Assembly: GCA_965222005.1 (NCBI GenBank)
Contig: OZ244935.1
Coordinates: forward strand, 620,001-684,000
Direction: 5' to 3'
Source: CBDCTM01 sp965222005
Lineage (GTDB): Bacteria > Bacteroidota > Bacteroidia > Chitinophagales > Saprospiraceae
Length of the DNA: 64,000 bases
The first letter of the stretch is position 1. Each line of letters starts with the position of its first letter. Positions 8,827 to 17,003 of this stretch are shown here, in pieces. Under the pieces are notes generated by a model. That model saw only the letters and a program-made list of their open reading frames with translations. It was not told the origin of the DNA and did not search any database. Position numbers and translations under genes: made by a program.

Positions 8827-10938
8827 TCATAACAATTCCTTTTCCACCTTTTCTCTGAGCAGGCGGGGTACTTTGAAACGAGGGCCAAAGCTGGCTTCGT
8901 ATTGCCTGCATTGATCCACAAAGCGTTCCTGCCCATAGTCGTTGATAAATTGAATAACGCCGCCCTTTGAACCGGGAAACCCCCAACCAAGGATGCTGCC
9001 GAGATTGGCTTCCGGCACTGAACAGATGATCTTTTCCTGGAGGCACCAAACGGCTTCGATGACCTGGGTGAAGAGGAACCGTTCGATGAGGAGCTCTCTT
9101 GCATATTGCTTTTGAGTGACCGGAAAGTGTTCGGTCAAGCCGCTCCACAAACCTTTGCCACCTTCTTCTGTGTATTCATAGAAGCCCGCTCCTTTGTTCC
9201 TGCCCGGGCGCTCCAATTTGTCGAGCATCTTACTAAGCACATTGGCCGCAGGATGCTGTATATATTTTGATCCGTAATGTGTAGCTGCCTGATTTTCATA
9301 GCGTAATACTAAGGAGAGCGAAATATCATCCGCCATTTCGAGGGCACCTTTTGGCATACCTGCCTGGATGCCCAGCTTCTCAATAAGCGCCGGCGGATAG
9401 CCTTCCTGAAGCAATTGAATACCTTCCAATATGTAGGTGTTTTGCACTCGTGATACGTAAAAACCCCAGGTATCTTTGACAAGCACTGGCGTTTTGCGAA
9501 TAAACTTCACAAAATCGTAGGCGCGTGCTATCGTCTCCTCACTACTTTGCTGGCCTTTCACAATCTCAACTAACGGCACCCTATCAACGGGGGCAAAGAA
9601 ATGGAGGCCCACATAGTTTTTGGGGTGTTTGGCATGTGCTGCCAGCTTTGTAATTGGGATGGAAATCGTATTGCTGGCAAAAACGGTGTACGCATCCATA
9701 TATTCGGTAGCCTCCCGGGTAACTTTTGCTTTCACCATTTCGTGTTCGAAGACAGCCTCAATTACAATGTCGCAGTCTTCAAATGCAGCCGAATTTTCCG
9801 TACTGCTGATCCTGCCAAGCATCTTTTTGTATTGCTCCTGACTGATGCGGGCCTGACCGACAAGGGCTTGTAACTGTTGCTTTACTTTCTCCTTCCCCTT
9901 ATCAGCTATTGCTTTGGACACATCCTTCATTACCACCTCCAAGCCCCGTTGGAGGCAACACACGGCAATACCGGAGCCCATTCTTCCTGCGCCAATGATA
10001 CCCACCTTGCGGGGCCTGAATTTGCCGACACCCTTTGGCCGCATAGCTCCTTGCTTGATGGCATTGAAATCATACCAAAATGCTTTCATCCTGTTTTTGC
10101 ATTCCCGGCCCAGGATCAATTTGGTAAAATACCGACTCTCGATTCGGCAGGCTGTATCAAAATCTACTTTAGAGCCCTGAGCCATCGTGTTTAGAATGGC
10201 GCGGGGAGCGGATTGATTTCCGAATTTTCCCTGGCTGAGTTGGGCGGTCAGCTTCTGAATGATGCGGGCTGCATCTGTGGCAGGTTTTGCCTTTTTGGGA
10301 TCCACATCCCAGCTTCTGCAATTATCTGGATGCTCCAGCAGCCAGGCTTTGGCCTGTTCCATCATGGTCCGCTCATCAATGGCCAGCGCATCGATTAACC
10401 CGGCTTGCAAGGCTTCCGAAGGATTGAATTGCCTGCCCTCTGCCAGTATCGGAAAAGCCCGTTCGATGCCCAGCAACCACATCAGCCGGATCACACCACC
10501 ACCACCTGGCATCATGCCGAGCTGTGCTTCGGGATTGCCCAGCCTGGTGCTTGCCTGATCGACGACGATGCGGTGATGGCAGGCGAGGGCCAGTTCAAAC
10601 CCACCACCCAATGCAGAGCCATTAATGGCAGCTACTACGGGTACCCCCGGCCGTTCCAGCTCGCGATGCAATTTTTGAATGCTTTGTGAAAAATTAAAAA
10701 CAGACTCGGCAGAATCATTGTGGTACAGATAATCCAACTCCCCTCCGGAAAGGAAGGTCTTTTTGGCCGAAGTAATAATTACTCCCCGCAAGGCCGCCTT
10801 TTCTTTTTCTTCCTTTAAATGCTCCAAAACCGGTACAAGTGCTGCGCCCAACTCCTGGTTAATGATATTGGTGTCGCGTCCTTCCATGTCAAACGTAAGG
10901 GTGACGATATTGTCAATATCTTTCTTGTATTTTATCAT
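8827..10938 (-). CDS. fadJ: Multifunctional enoyl-CoA hydratase / 3-hydroxyacyl-CoA dehydrogenase
   Basis: This 703-residue protein performs steps 2 and 3 of beta-oxidation. The N-terminal half is a crotonase: oxyanion-hole segment NGSALGGGFELALACHH (106-122) and NPEAQLGMMPGGGG (135-148), with E115 and E137 at the catalytic glutamate positions. The second half begins with the NAD site KVGIIGAGRMGSGIA (311-325) and contains GLHFFAPVDRVPLVEIV with the catalytic His, followed by the two C-terminal helical domains. Length and order match FadJ/FadB. It lies 90 bp downstream of the thiolase gene on the same strand and is probably co-transcribed with it. FadB versus FadJ cannot be decided from sequence; the symbol reflects family only. 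Confidence 0.94.
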   Translation of the reverse strand: MIKYKKDIDNIVTLTFDMEGRDTNIINQELGAALVPVLEHLKEEKEKAALRGVIITSAKKTFLSGGELDYLYHNDSAESVFNFSQSIQKLHRELERPGVPVVAAINGSALGGGFELALACHHRIVVDQASTRLGNPEAQLGMMPGGGGVIRLMWLLGIERAFPILAEGRQFNPSEALQAGLIDALAIDERTMMEQAKAWLLEHPDNCRSWDVDPKKAKPATDAARIIQKLTAQLSQGKFGNQSAPRAILNTMAQGSKVDFDTACRIESRYFTKLILGRECKNRMKAFWYDFNAIKQGAMRPKGVGKFRPRKVGIIGAGRMGSGIAVCCLQRGLEVVMKDVSKAIADKGKEKVKQQLQALVGQARISQEQYKKMLGRISSTENSAAFEDCDIVIEAVFEHEMVKAKVTREATEYMDAYTVFASNTISIPITKLAAHAKHPKNYVGLHFFAPVDRVPLVEIVKGQQSSEETIARAYDFVKFIRKTPVLVKDTWGFYVSRVQNTYILEGIQLLQEGYPPALIEKLGIQAGMPKGALEMADDISLSLVLRYENQAATHYGSKYIQHPAANVLSKMLDKLERPGRNKGAGFYEYTEEGGKGLWSGLTEHFPVTQKQYARELLIERFLFTQVIEAVWCLQEKIICSVPEANLGSILGWGFPGSKGGVIQFINDYGQERFVDQCRQYEASFGPRFKVPRLLREKVEKELL

Positions 10939-11028
10939 CCTTTATTTATAGGTACTGTTTTTTGTAAGTTGGTTGCTACCCGGCCTCGGCTTAATCTATT
11001 CAATTCAACATCTGAGTAAGCACAAACA

Positions 11029-12237
11029 TCAAACCCGCTCGATAATGGTAGCTATGCCCATGCCTCCGCCCACGCAAAGCGTAACCAGGCCGGTCATTAG
11101 ATCACGACGCTCCAATTCGTCGAGCAAAGTTCCGAGTAGCATCGCTCCCGTTGCTCCCAGGGGATGCCCCAAAGCTATGGCCCCGCCATTTACGTTGAGT
11201 GTATTCCCATCGATATCCATGGCTTGCTGAAATTTAAGCACAGGAGAAGCGAAAGCCTCATTCATCTCCCAAAGATCAATGTCACTGGCCTTCATACCCG
11301 CGAGCTGCAATGCTTTGTGGGCGGCCGGAGCCGGCCCTTCCAGCATGAGCGTAGTATCACTACCCACTATACTAGCTGCGCGGATGCGGGCGCGAGGCTT
11401 TAAACCCACGGTTTTTTCGGCATCTTTGCTACCCAGCAATACCAGGGCTGCCCCATCTACAATACCACTGGAGTTGCCGGCAGTATGTAGGTGATGGATG
11501 CTTTCCAGCTCTGGATATTTATGCAGCGCAATGGAGTCAAAACCCATTCTGCCAATACCTTCAAAGACAGGTGACAAGGCCGCTAATGCTTCGGCAGTGG
11601 TGCCCGGGCGCAGGTACTCATCTTTTTCAAGTATGGGCAGCCCGTTTACATCATAAATAGGGATGATAGAATGTTCAAAATAACCAGCCTGCTGGGCCGT
11701 GGCCGCTCTTTGCTGAGATTGTAAGGCATAGCGATCCAATTGCTCCCGGCTGTAGGCTTCCCGTGTGGCAATCAGATCGGCGGAAATTCCCTGAGGGACG
11801 TAGCCCGCCTTGAGAATAAGATCGGGATCAAAGAGCAGGGCTCCTCCATCTCGCTCCATTTTTACCCGACTCATACTTTCTACCCCACCGGCCAGGAGTA
11901 GCTGGCTCCAGCCTGACCGGATTTTTGCTGCTGCCAGATTGACGGCCTCCAGACCTGATGCACAAAAGCGATTGATTTGCATACCGGCTACCTGCTTGTC
12001 CCAGCCTGCATAGAGCGCCGCTGCTTTGGCAATATTGGCCCCCTGATCGTCCACAGGAGTCACGCACCCCAGGATAATATCCTCCACAGAGGCCGTGCCG
12101 TCCAGTTGGGAGCGTTCTTGTATCGCATCAAGCAAGCGGGCCAGCAACTCGACAGGGCGCAGCTCGTAGAAGGCTCCGGAAGCTTTACCTTTAGCACGGG
12201 GCGTTCGTAGCGCATCATATATATAGGCTTCTTGCAT
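11029..12237 (-). CDS. fadA: Acetyl-CoA C-acyltransferase (thiolase)
   Basis: Thiolase cleaves 3-ketoacyl-CoA with CoA in the last beta-oxidation step. The 402-residue product (from ATG 12237, MQEAYIYDALRTPRAKGK, the usual family N-terminus) carries the acyl-accepting cysteine in NRFCASG (C92), the histidine motif GHPLGATGA and the C-terminal catalytic cysteine in CVGGGMG. An in-frame start at 12300 would add 21 residues of no family resemblance. It is the first gene of an apparent fadA-fadJ operon. Which of the thiolase I/II branches it belongs to is not decided here, but its pairing with fadJ supports a degradative role. Confidence 0.93.
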   Translation of the reverse strand: MQEAYIYDALRTPRAKGKASGAFYELRPVELLARLLDAIQERSQLDGTASVEDIILGCVTPVDDQGANIAKAAALYAGWDKQVAGMQINRFCASGLEAVNLAAAKIRSGWSQLLLAGGVESMSRVKMERDGGALLFDPDLILKAGYVPQGISADLIATREAYSREQLDRYALQSQQRAATAQQAGYFEHSIIPIYDVNGLPILEKDEYLRPGTTAEALAALSPVFEGIGRMGFDSIALHKYPELESIHHLHTAGNSSGIVDGAALVLLGSKDAEKTVGLKPRARIRAASIVGSDTTLMLEGPAPAAHKALQLAGMKASDIDLWEMNEAFASPVLKFQQAMDIDGNTLNVNGGAIALGHPLGATGAMLLGTLLDELERRDLMTGLVTLCVGGGMGIATIIERV

Positions 12238-12519
12238 ACTTTGAGTAAAAGGTTTGAAAGGCTTTGTGTACAAAATTATCAATAATGGGCCTTCGTCCAA
12301 AATTTTTTACTTTAGGTAGATATTATATGTTACAGGGATGGGGTAGTATCTATATTTAGGTGCTGGACAAATTCATTGGGTCAGGAGGCCAGAAATCAGA
12401 CTTGGATCGAACAGACTTCTGGTCATCCGGGGCTTAACTTGTGAGAGGCTAGCATTTTGAACTCCAGACCAAGATAATACCACTTAGTACTACCTATATT
12501 TACTGAAAAAAATACATCT

Positions 12520-12876
12520 ATGGCAAGCAGAAAATTGAAAACAACCGGCATTGGCAGGTTTCTCATCTTCCTGATTATTGTAGCGCCTCTTATTTATTTG
12601 GGAGCTTCTTATTATAAGGGCCAGGACGGGCTGCAAAATTTGAAGGACTTATTTGGCAGCGGCAGCTCTGTGGAAACAGTCAGGCAGACCGATGATTCGG
12701 AGGTGGTTACCAATAGTGAATTGGCTCGCCTGCGCGATGAGCTGACAGCCAAAGAGCAGCGCAATAAGCAGTTGTACCTGGAAAATGAGCAGTTAAAGAA
12801 AGAGCTGACAGATGTGCGGGAAGAGTTGGGGACTGTCAGGGATCAGCTTGAGCGAATCAAAAGCGCAGTGAATTGA
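12520..12876 (+). CDS. Small single-pass membrane protein with coiled coil
   Basis: This 118-residue protein is not recognised as a named family. Residues 1-12 are basic, 13-32 form one transmembrane helix (FLIFLIIVAPLIYLGASYY), 35-65 are a polar linker, and about 66-116 are a strongly heptad-patterned coiled coil beginning ELARLRDELTAKEQRN. The topology resembles FtsB/FtsL-like divisome proteins, but the length and sequence give no firm match. TATATTTA (12495-12502) is a near-consensus -7 element 18 bp before the ATG. It stands alone upstream of the serA-like gene. Confidence 0.75.
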   Translation: MASRKLKTTGIGRFLIFLIIVAPLIYLGASYYKGQDGLQNLKDLFGSGSSVETVRQTDDSEVVTNSELARLRDELTAKEQRNKQLYLENEQLKKELTDVREELGTVRDQLERIKSAVN

Positions 12877-12991
12877 GGGAAGATGAGAGATTATTAGAAA
12901 CTGGCAGGCTGTGAAAGTGGGATGCAGGCTTGGCAAAGCTGCTGAAAATTAGCTTTCTTTGCGTTTTTATCAATTAGTTAATACTTGAGGA

Positions 12992-13939
12992 ATGGTAAAG
13001 ATATTAGCCAATGACGGAATCCATCCTGACGGGCAAAAAATGCTGGAAGAAGCCGGTTTTGAAGTCGATACACAAAAAATTGCCCAGGAGGCTCTGGCCG
13101 AACGGCTGCCCCACTACGATGCCATCATTGTAAGAAGCGCCACGAAAGTTCGGCAGGATCTGATTGATCGTTGCCCGGGGCTGAAGATCATTGCGCGCGG
13201 CGGTGTGGGTCTTGACAATATTGATGTGGGCTATGCCAAAAGCAAAGGCATCGCTGTGATCAACACGCCCGCCGCTTCCTCCGAAGCAGTTGCCGAACTT
13301 GCATTTGCCCACCTCTTTTCGCTGGCTCGCTTTCTTCATAAAGCCAACAGAGATATGCCGGCGCGCGGGGAGAGCGATTTTAAAGCCCTTAAAAAATCAT
13401 ACTCCAAAGGCTTTCAGCTCAGAGATCGGACCATCGGTATCATTGGTTTTGGCAGGATTGGCCAAGAGACTGCCAAAATTGCACTGGGACTGGGCATGAA
13501 AGTACTGGCTGCCGACCCGATGATTGATGAGGCGGACATCAGCTTTGATATTTATAAGCATGGAAATGTGAAAATCAATATCCGGACGATTGATTTACAT
13601 GAGCTATTGTCGCAAGCTGATATTATCAGTATTCATACACCCTTTTTTGGCAAGGCTATATTGGGCAAGGCTGAATTTGAGCTGATGAAAGAGGGCATCA
13701 TCATTATCAATGCGGCTCGTGGCGGTACCGTGGATGAAGAAGCACTATTGGCTGCCCTCAACTCAGGCAGAGTGGCAGCAGCCGGGCTGGATGTATTCGA
13801 GTCGGAACCGAAGCCACGAAAGGAGTTCCTCAAGCATGACAATGTTTCTCTCAGCCCACATATTGGGGCATCCACGGGGGAGGCGCAACGCAACATCGGT
13901 GTTGAGTTGGCTGATAAGATCATCGCACATTTTTCATAG
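12992..13939 (+). CDS. serA: D-3-phosphoglycerate dehydrogenase, short form
   Basis: This is a D-isomer-specific 2-hydroxyacid dehydrogenase of 315 residues. Motifs seen are ARGGVGLDNIDV (substrate/catalytic Arg region), the Rossmann motif GIIGFGRIGQ, NAARGGTVDEEAL, and SPHIGASTGEAQ with the catalytic His. The N-terminus (KILANDGIHPDGQKMLEEAGF) is typical of phosphoglycerate dehydrogenases, which make 3-phosphohydroxypyruvate for serine synthesis. The C-terminal ACT regulatory domain is absent, as in many Bacteroidota enzymes, so serine feedback through ACT is not expected. No serC is adjacent. A different 2-hydroxyacid substrate remains possible. The gene is convergent with the FKBP gene (41 bp between stops). 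Confidence 0.87.
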   Translation: MVKILANDGIHPDGQKMLEEAGFEVDTQKIAQEALAERLPHYDAIIVRSATKVRQDLIDRCPGLKIIARGGVGLDNIDVGYAKSKGIAVINTPAASSEAVAELAFAHLFSLARFLHKANRDMPARGESDFKALKKSYSKGFQLRDRTIGIIGFGRIGQETAKIALGLGMKVLAADPMIDEADISFDIYKHGNVKINIRTIDLHELLSQADIISIHTPFFGKAILGKAEFELMKEGIIIINAARGGTVDEEALLAALNSGRVAAAGLDVFESEPKPRKEFLKHDNVSLSPHIGASTGEAQRNIGVELADKIIAHFS

Positions 13940-13980
13940 AGCCTGCGCGGTGTTTGTTCTTTGAGCCGAAAAAATGGCTT

Positions 13981-14895
13981 TTAAAAATCCAGTAGCGCTA
14001 TTTCAAAAATCAAAACGCTGTTTGGGGGGATCGCCCCCCCTGCTCCTTTGGGGCCATACGCCAATTCAGAGGGAATGATGAAGGTACCTTTGCCGCCTTT
14101 TTTGAGCAGGGCTATTGCTTCACGCCATCCTTTAATTACACCAGAAAGTTTAAATTCAAGAGGCTTGCCGCGGTCGTAAGAAGAGTCGAAAACGGTACCA
14201 TCTAGCAAGGTGCCTTTGTAATGAGCCTTCACATGATCGTCGGGACCGGGATGGCGCTCCCCACTGCCTGGCTCCTCAATTCGGTAATAAATACCCGATT
14301 CGGTAGATTGCATTTGAAGATGGCTAGCCTCCAGGTATTTGGTGATTTTTTTCTGATCTATTCTTGCCTGGCGGGTTCCGGCCTCTGATTGGTCATAATA
14401 TTCGATCAGTTCGATATCAAACACCAATATTTTATTTGGATCGATCATAGTGCCGTAGCCCTTCTTGCCATATGCCAGTTCGGAAGGAATGAAGAAGGTG
14501 CCTTTGCCCCCTTTCCTCAGCAGGGGAATTGCCTCCTGCCAGCCTTTTATGACGCGGTCGAGCTTGAATTCGAGAGGCTTGCCTCTGTCTTTAGACGAAT
14601 CAAACACTTTGCCCTCCATATAGTGCCCATGATAGTGTGCGGTAATTATATCAGAAAGGCCGGGAGCCCGACCCTCTTCTCCTTTTTTGAGAATTTGATA
14701 ATAAATACCCGACTCGGTGGATTGCAGTTCGAGTTTATGTTGAATGGCATGCCGGAGGATCAGGTTTTTATCGATCTCTGCCTGACTTTGTGGCGCTTCG
14801 ATTATTTGGGAGCGGAGCTGTTTCTCAATTTTTGAGGTGCAAGCGCAAAAGAAAAGGCAGCAGAGAATTATAAAAATTATAAAGGCTTGTTTCAT
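13981..14895 (-). CDS. Lipoprotein with two tandem FKBP-type prolyl isomerase domains
   Basis: The 304-residue product has a hydrophobic leader ending in cysteines (LFFCAC), a plausible lipobox. Two copies of one unit follow: a helical stretch (KNLILRHAIQHKLELQSTESGIYYQI and a shorter later version), then an FKBP domain with HYHGHYMEGKVFDSSKDRG / HYKGTLLDGTVFDSSYDRG, KGWQEAIPLLRKGGKG / KGWREAIALLKKGGKG and the C-terminal PSELAYG motif. FKBPs catalyse cis-trans isomerisation of X-Pro bonds; this one should act in the periplasm, anchored to a membrane. The neighbouring gene 21 bp upstream encodes a single-domain relative, so the pair looks like a duplication with internal fusion. It probably helps fold exported proteins. 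Confidence 0.9.
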   Translation of the reverse strand: MKQAFIIFIILCCLFFCACTSKIEKQLRSQIIEAPQSQAEIDKNLILRHAIQHKLELQSTESGIYYQILKKGEEGRAPGLSDIITAHYHGHYMEGKVFDSSKDRGKPLEFKLDRVIKGWQEAIPLLRKGGKGTFFIPSELAYGKKGYGTMIDPNKILVFDIELIEYYDQSEAGTRQARIDQKKITKYLEASHLQMQSTESGIYYRIEEPGSGERHPGPDDHVKAHYKGTLLDGTVFDSSYDRGKPLEFKLSGVIKGWREAIALLKKGGKGTFIIPSELAYGPKGAGGAIPPNSVLIFEIALLDF

Positions 14896-14916
14896 AAAGA
14901 AATTGACTTTAAGTGA

Positions 14917-15480
14917 TTATTCTGATTTTAGTAGTTCAATGTCGAAACGCAGAACTGTATTCGGTGGGATGAGATTGCCGAAACCTTTGGTACCATATCC
15001 AAGATGAGAAGGTACTAATAAAATGGCTTTTCCTCCGGGGCGCAGCAGCGGAAGGCCCTCTTGCCAGCCCTTGACGACCTGATGAAGGCTAAAGTTGAGG
15101 GGAGTGCCCCGATCATAAGAGGAATCAAACACCTGACCGTTGAGTAAGCTGCCCCGATAATGGACGGTGATCTGGCTGTCAAAACCAGGCTGTGCCCCGG
15201 TTCCCTTGTGGAGGATCAGATAATACATACCGGAGGAGGATCGCTGCACGCCCAGGCCATTGTCGATAGCGTAATTGATAATGGCGTTTTGATCGATTTC
15301 CGGTTGAGATTTGGGATTGGCATACAGGCCGCCAGCCAATTGCTCAATAAGTACCTCTTCGCTTACAGTGGCAGCTTGAAACTCTTTGGGAGGCTGGTCG
15401 GGCCCTGCACAGCTGGTGGCTAATCCAGTGAGCAGTGCCAAATACACTTTTCTCAGGAGGGATAGAAAGAAAATTTTCAT
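14917..15480 (-). CDS. FKBP-type prolyl isomerase lipoprotein
   Basis: This 187-residue protein has a lipoprotein leader (MKIFFLSLLRKVYLALLTGLATSC, lipidated Cys about residue 24), a linker, and one FKBP domain. Its features are HYRGSLLNGQVFDSSYDRGTPL, KGWQEGLPLLRPGGKA, PSHLGYG and a final LRFDIELL strand. The start is placed at ATG 15480 because it gives the lipoprotein signal and lies 20 bp below a perfect -7 element (15501-15508); the longer open frame to 15561 would run across that promoter. It is first in a two-gene operon with the double-FKBP gene and shares the helical linker motif QSQPEIDQNAIINYAIDNG with it. Confidence 0.91.
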   Translation of the reverse strand: MKIFFLSLLRKVYLALLTGLATSCAGPDQPPKEFQAATVSEEVLIEQLAGGLYANPKSQPEIDQNAIINYAIDNGLGVQRSSSGMYYLILHKGTGAQPGFDSQITVHYRGSLLNGQVFDSSYDRGTPLNFSLHQVVKGWQEGLPLLRPGGKAILLVPSHLGYGTKGFGNLIPPNTVLRFDIELLKSE

Positions 15481-15500
15481 GATTATAGTATTGAACCAGG

Positions 15501-15508
15501 CAAAGATA
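15501..15508 (-). promoter_or_regulatory. -7 promoter element of the FKBP operon
   Basis: CAAAGATA on the plus strand reads TATCTTTG on the minus strand, a perfect TAnnTTTG match 20 bp upstream of the ATG at 15480. Confidence 0.6.
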
Positions 15509-15746
15509 GTGAAAGCCCAAGAGAAGGCGTACTTAGTTAACTCTGCCACTTCATATAACAATGCGTGCAGGGCGTTGTTCGCTCAAATTCTCTTCCTTAT
15601 TTATTGGCAAAACTATGCTTGGTACAGAATTTGAAAACCATATTTGAGTTTTTAGCCCCCTCACAATATCCTCTCCCCAAACAAAGCTAAAGTGTACCTC
15701 TACTTTATCAGGAAGCACCCTTTTACGAAGACTACAAAGACACAGG

Positions 15747-16787
15747 ATGAGAATAACTGTACATAACCTTCTTGCGATATTATTTTTTATCATTGGTAGC
15801 AGCAATGGCCTGCAAGCGCAAGATATTCACCTTTCGCACATCCATGCATCTCCTGTCTTGTTGAATCCTGCTATGACGGCGCTTTTCAATGGCGATCTGC
15901 GGTTGATTGGCAACACGCGGAGTCAGTGGCAAAATGTAACAAATGGCTATAAAACAGTAGTAGGTTCAGTGGATGCGCAGCTCTATCGGCTGGGCAGAAA
16001 TGATGTGCTTGGTGGCGGGCTGGTGTTGTTTTCTGACAAAGCCGGTGATCTGGATTTTACTACCCGCTCGGTGTCGCTGGATGTGTCTTTACTCAAATCA
16101 TTAGATCGAACAGGCACTAACTTCGTATCGATAGGTATCCAAAACAGTTTCATCAACCACAGTGTTGATTTTTCAAAAATAACGGCCTTTGATATTGAGC
16201 CGGCTATCATTGAAGGAGCATCCAATAAGCTCAATTATTGGGATATTTCGGGTGGCCTGGCCTGGTTTTATGCATGGAACCGGGAAAGTTCATTGCACCT
16301 GGGAGTTAGCGCTTTCCACCTCAACAGACCGAATAATAGCTTCTTTGTTTCATCGGCCAATGACGTTTCCACCAACCTGTTTCGCAAGTTTGTGCTCCAC
16401 GGCGGAGCTGACCTGGTCACGGGCAAGCGAATTACGCTCAAGCCCAGCTTCATGTCTTTGATGCAGGGGCCACATCGGGAATTGACCTTTGGCACCTTTT
16501 TGAAGTATAAAACTTTCAAAAACGGTAATATACCCGGTGCTTCCATATATTTTGGTACCTGGGTACGATGGGACTTTGTACGAGGGGTCAACAGTCGCGA
16601 TGCGTTTATTGCTGCGGTTCGAATGGATATGAAGCAAACCTACATCACCTTCTCTTTTGATGTAAATATTTCTACCCTCTCTAATGTAACCAAAGGCCAC
16701 GGAGGGCCCGAGCTGTCTATAGTGAAAATTTTGCACAGCAAGCGTGGCAGCCGCAAGCCTACAAAGGTTAAATGCCCTGATTTTTAG
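15747..16787 (+). CDS. PorP/SprF family type IX secretion membrane protein
   Basis: This 346-residue outer-membrane barrel protein has the family signature right after the signal peptide: QDIHLSHIHASPVLLNPAMTALFNGDLRLIGNTRSQW, with many amphipathic strands after it. PorP/SprF proteins associate with the T9SS and are usually encoded beside giant adhesins whose type B C-terminus they receive (SprB/SprF in Flavobacterium). Here the next gene downstream (216 bp gap, same strand) is a 1385-residue adhesin, consistent with that pairing, although its C-terminus looks type A-like. It is divergent from the FKBP operon. Confidence 0.92.
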   Translation: MRITVHNLLAILFFIIGSSNGLQAQDIHLSHIHASPVLLNPAMTALFNGDLRLIGNTRSQWQNVTNGYKTVVGSVDAQLYRLGRNDVLGGGLVLFSDKAGDLDFTTRSVSLDVSLLKSLDRTGTNFVSIGIQNSFINHSVDFSKITAFDIEPAIIEGASNKLNYWDISGGLAWFYAWNRESSLHLGVSAFHLNRPNNSFFVSSANDVSTNLFRKFVLHGGADLVTGKRITLKPSFMSLMQGPHRELTFGTFLKYKTFKNGNIPGASIYFGTWVRWDFVRGVNSRDAFIAAVRMDMKQTYITFSFDVNISTLSNVTKGHGGPELSIVKILHSKRGSRKPTKVKCPDF

Positions 16788-17003
16788 GAGATTTCGAAGT
16801 ACTGTGTCGTAGTAGCATACCGTTACATGCAAAACGCTTGCACGCTCAATCACAACAAATTAGACCCTTCAATGGATTGGTATAAGTTTTGTTTATTTAT
16901 AGCTTCAACACTCCATCCTTTACAAGACTGATATGACTACATATTGACCTCTCAAAACCAGAGAGTCACATTTCTATTTTGCTATTGAATTAAATACATA
17001 CTA

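Noticed and set aside
8424..9104. 226-codon minus-strand frame overlapping fadJ and the truncated gene
   Set aside because: It overlaps the 3' end of fadJ in another frame and lacks a domain; considered as a frameshift partner of the truncated gene but does not restore the family pattern.
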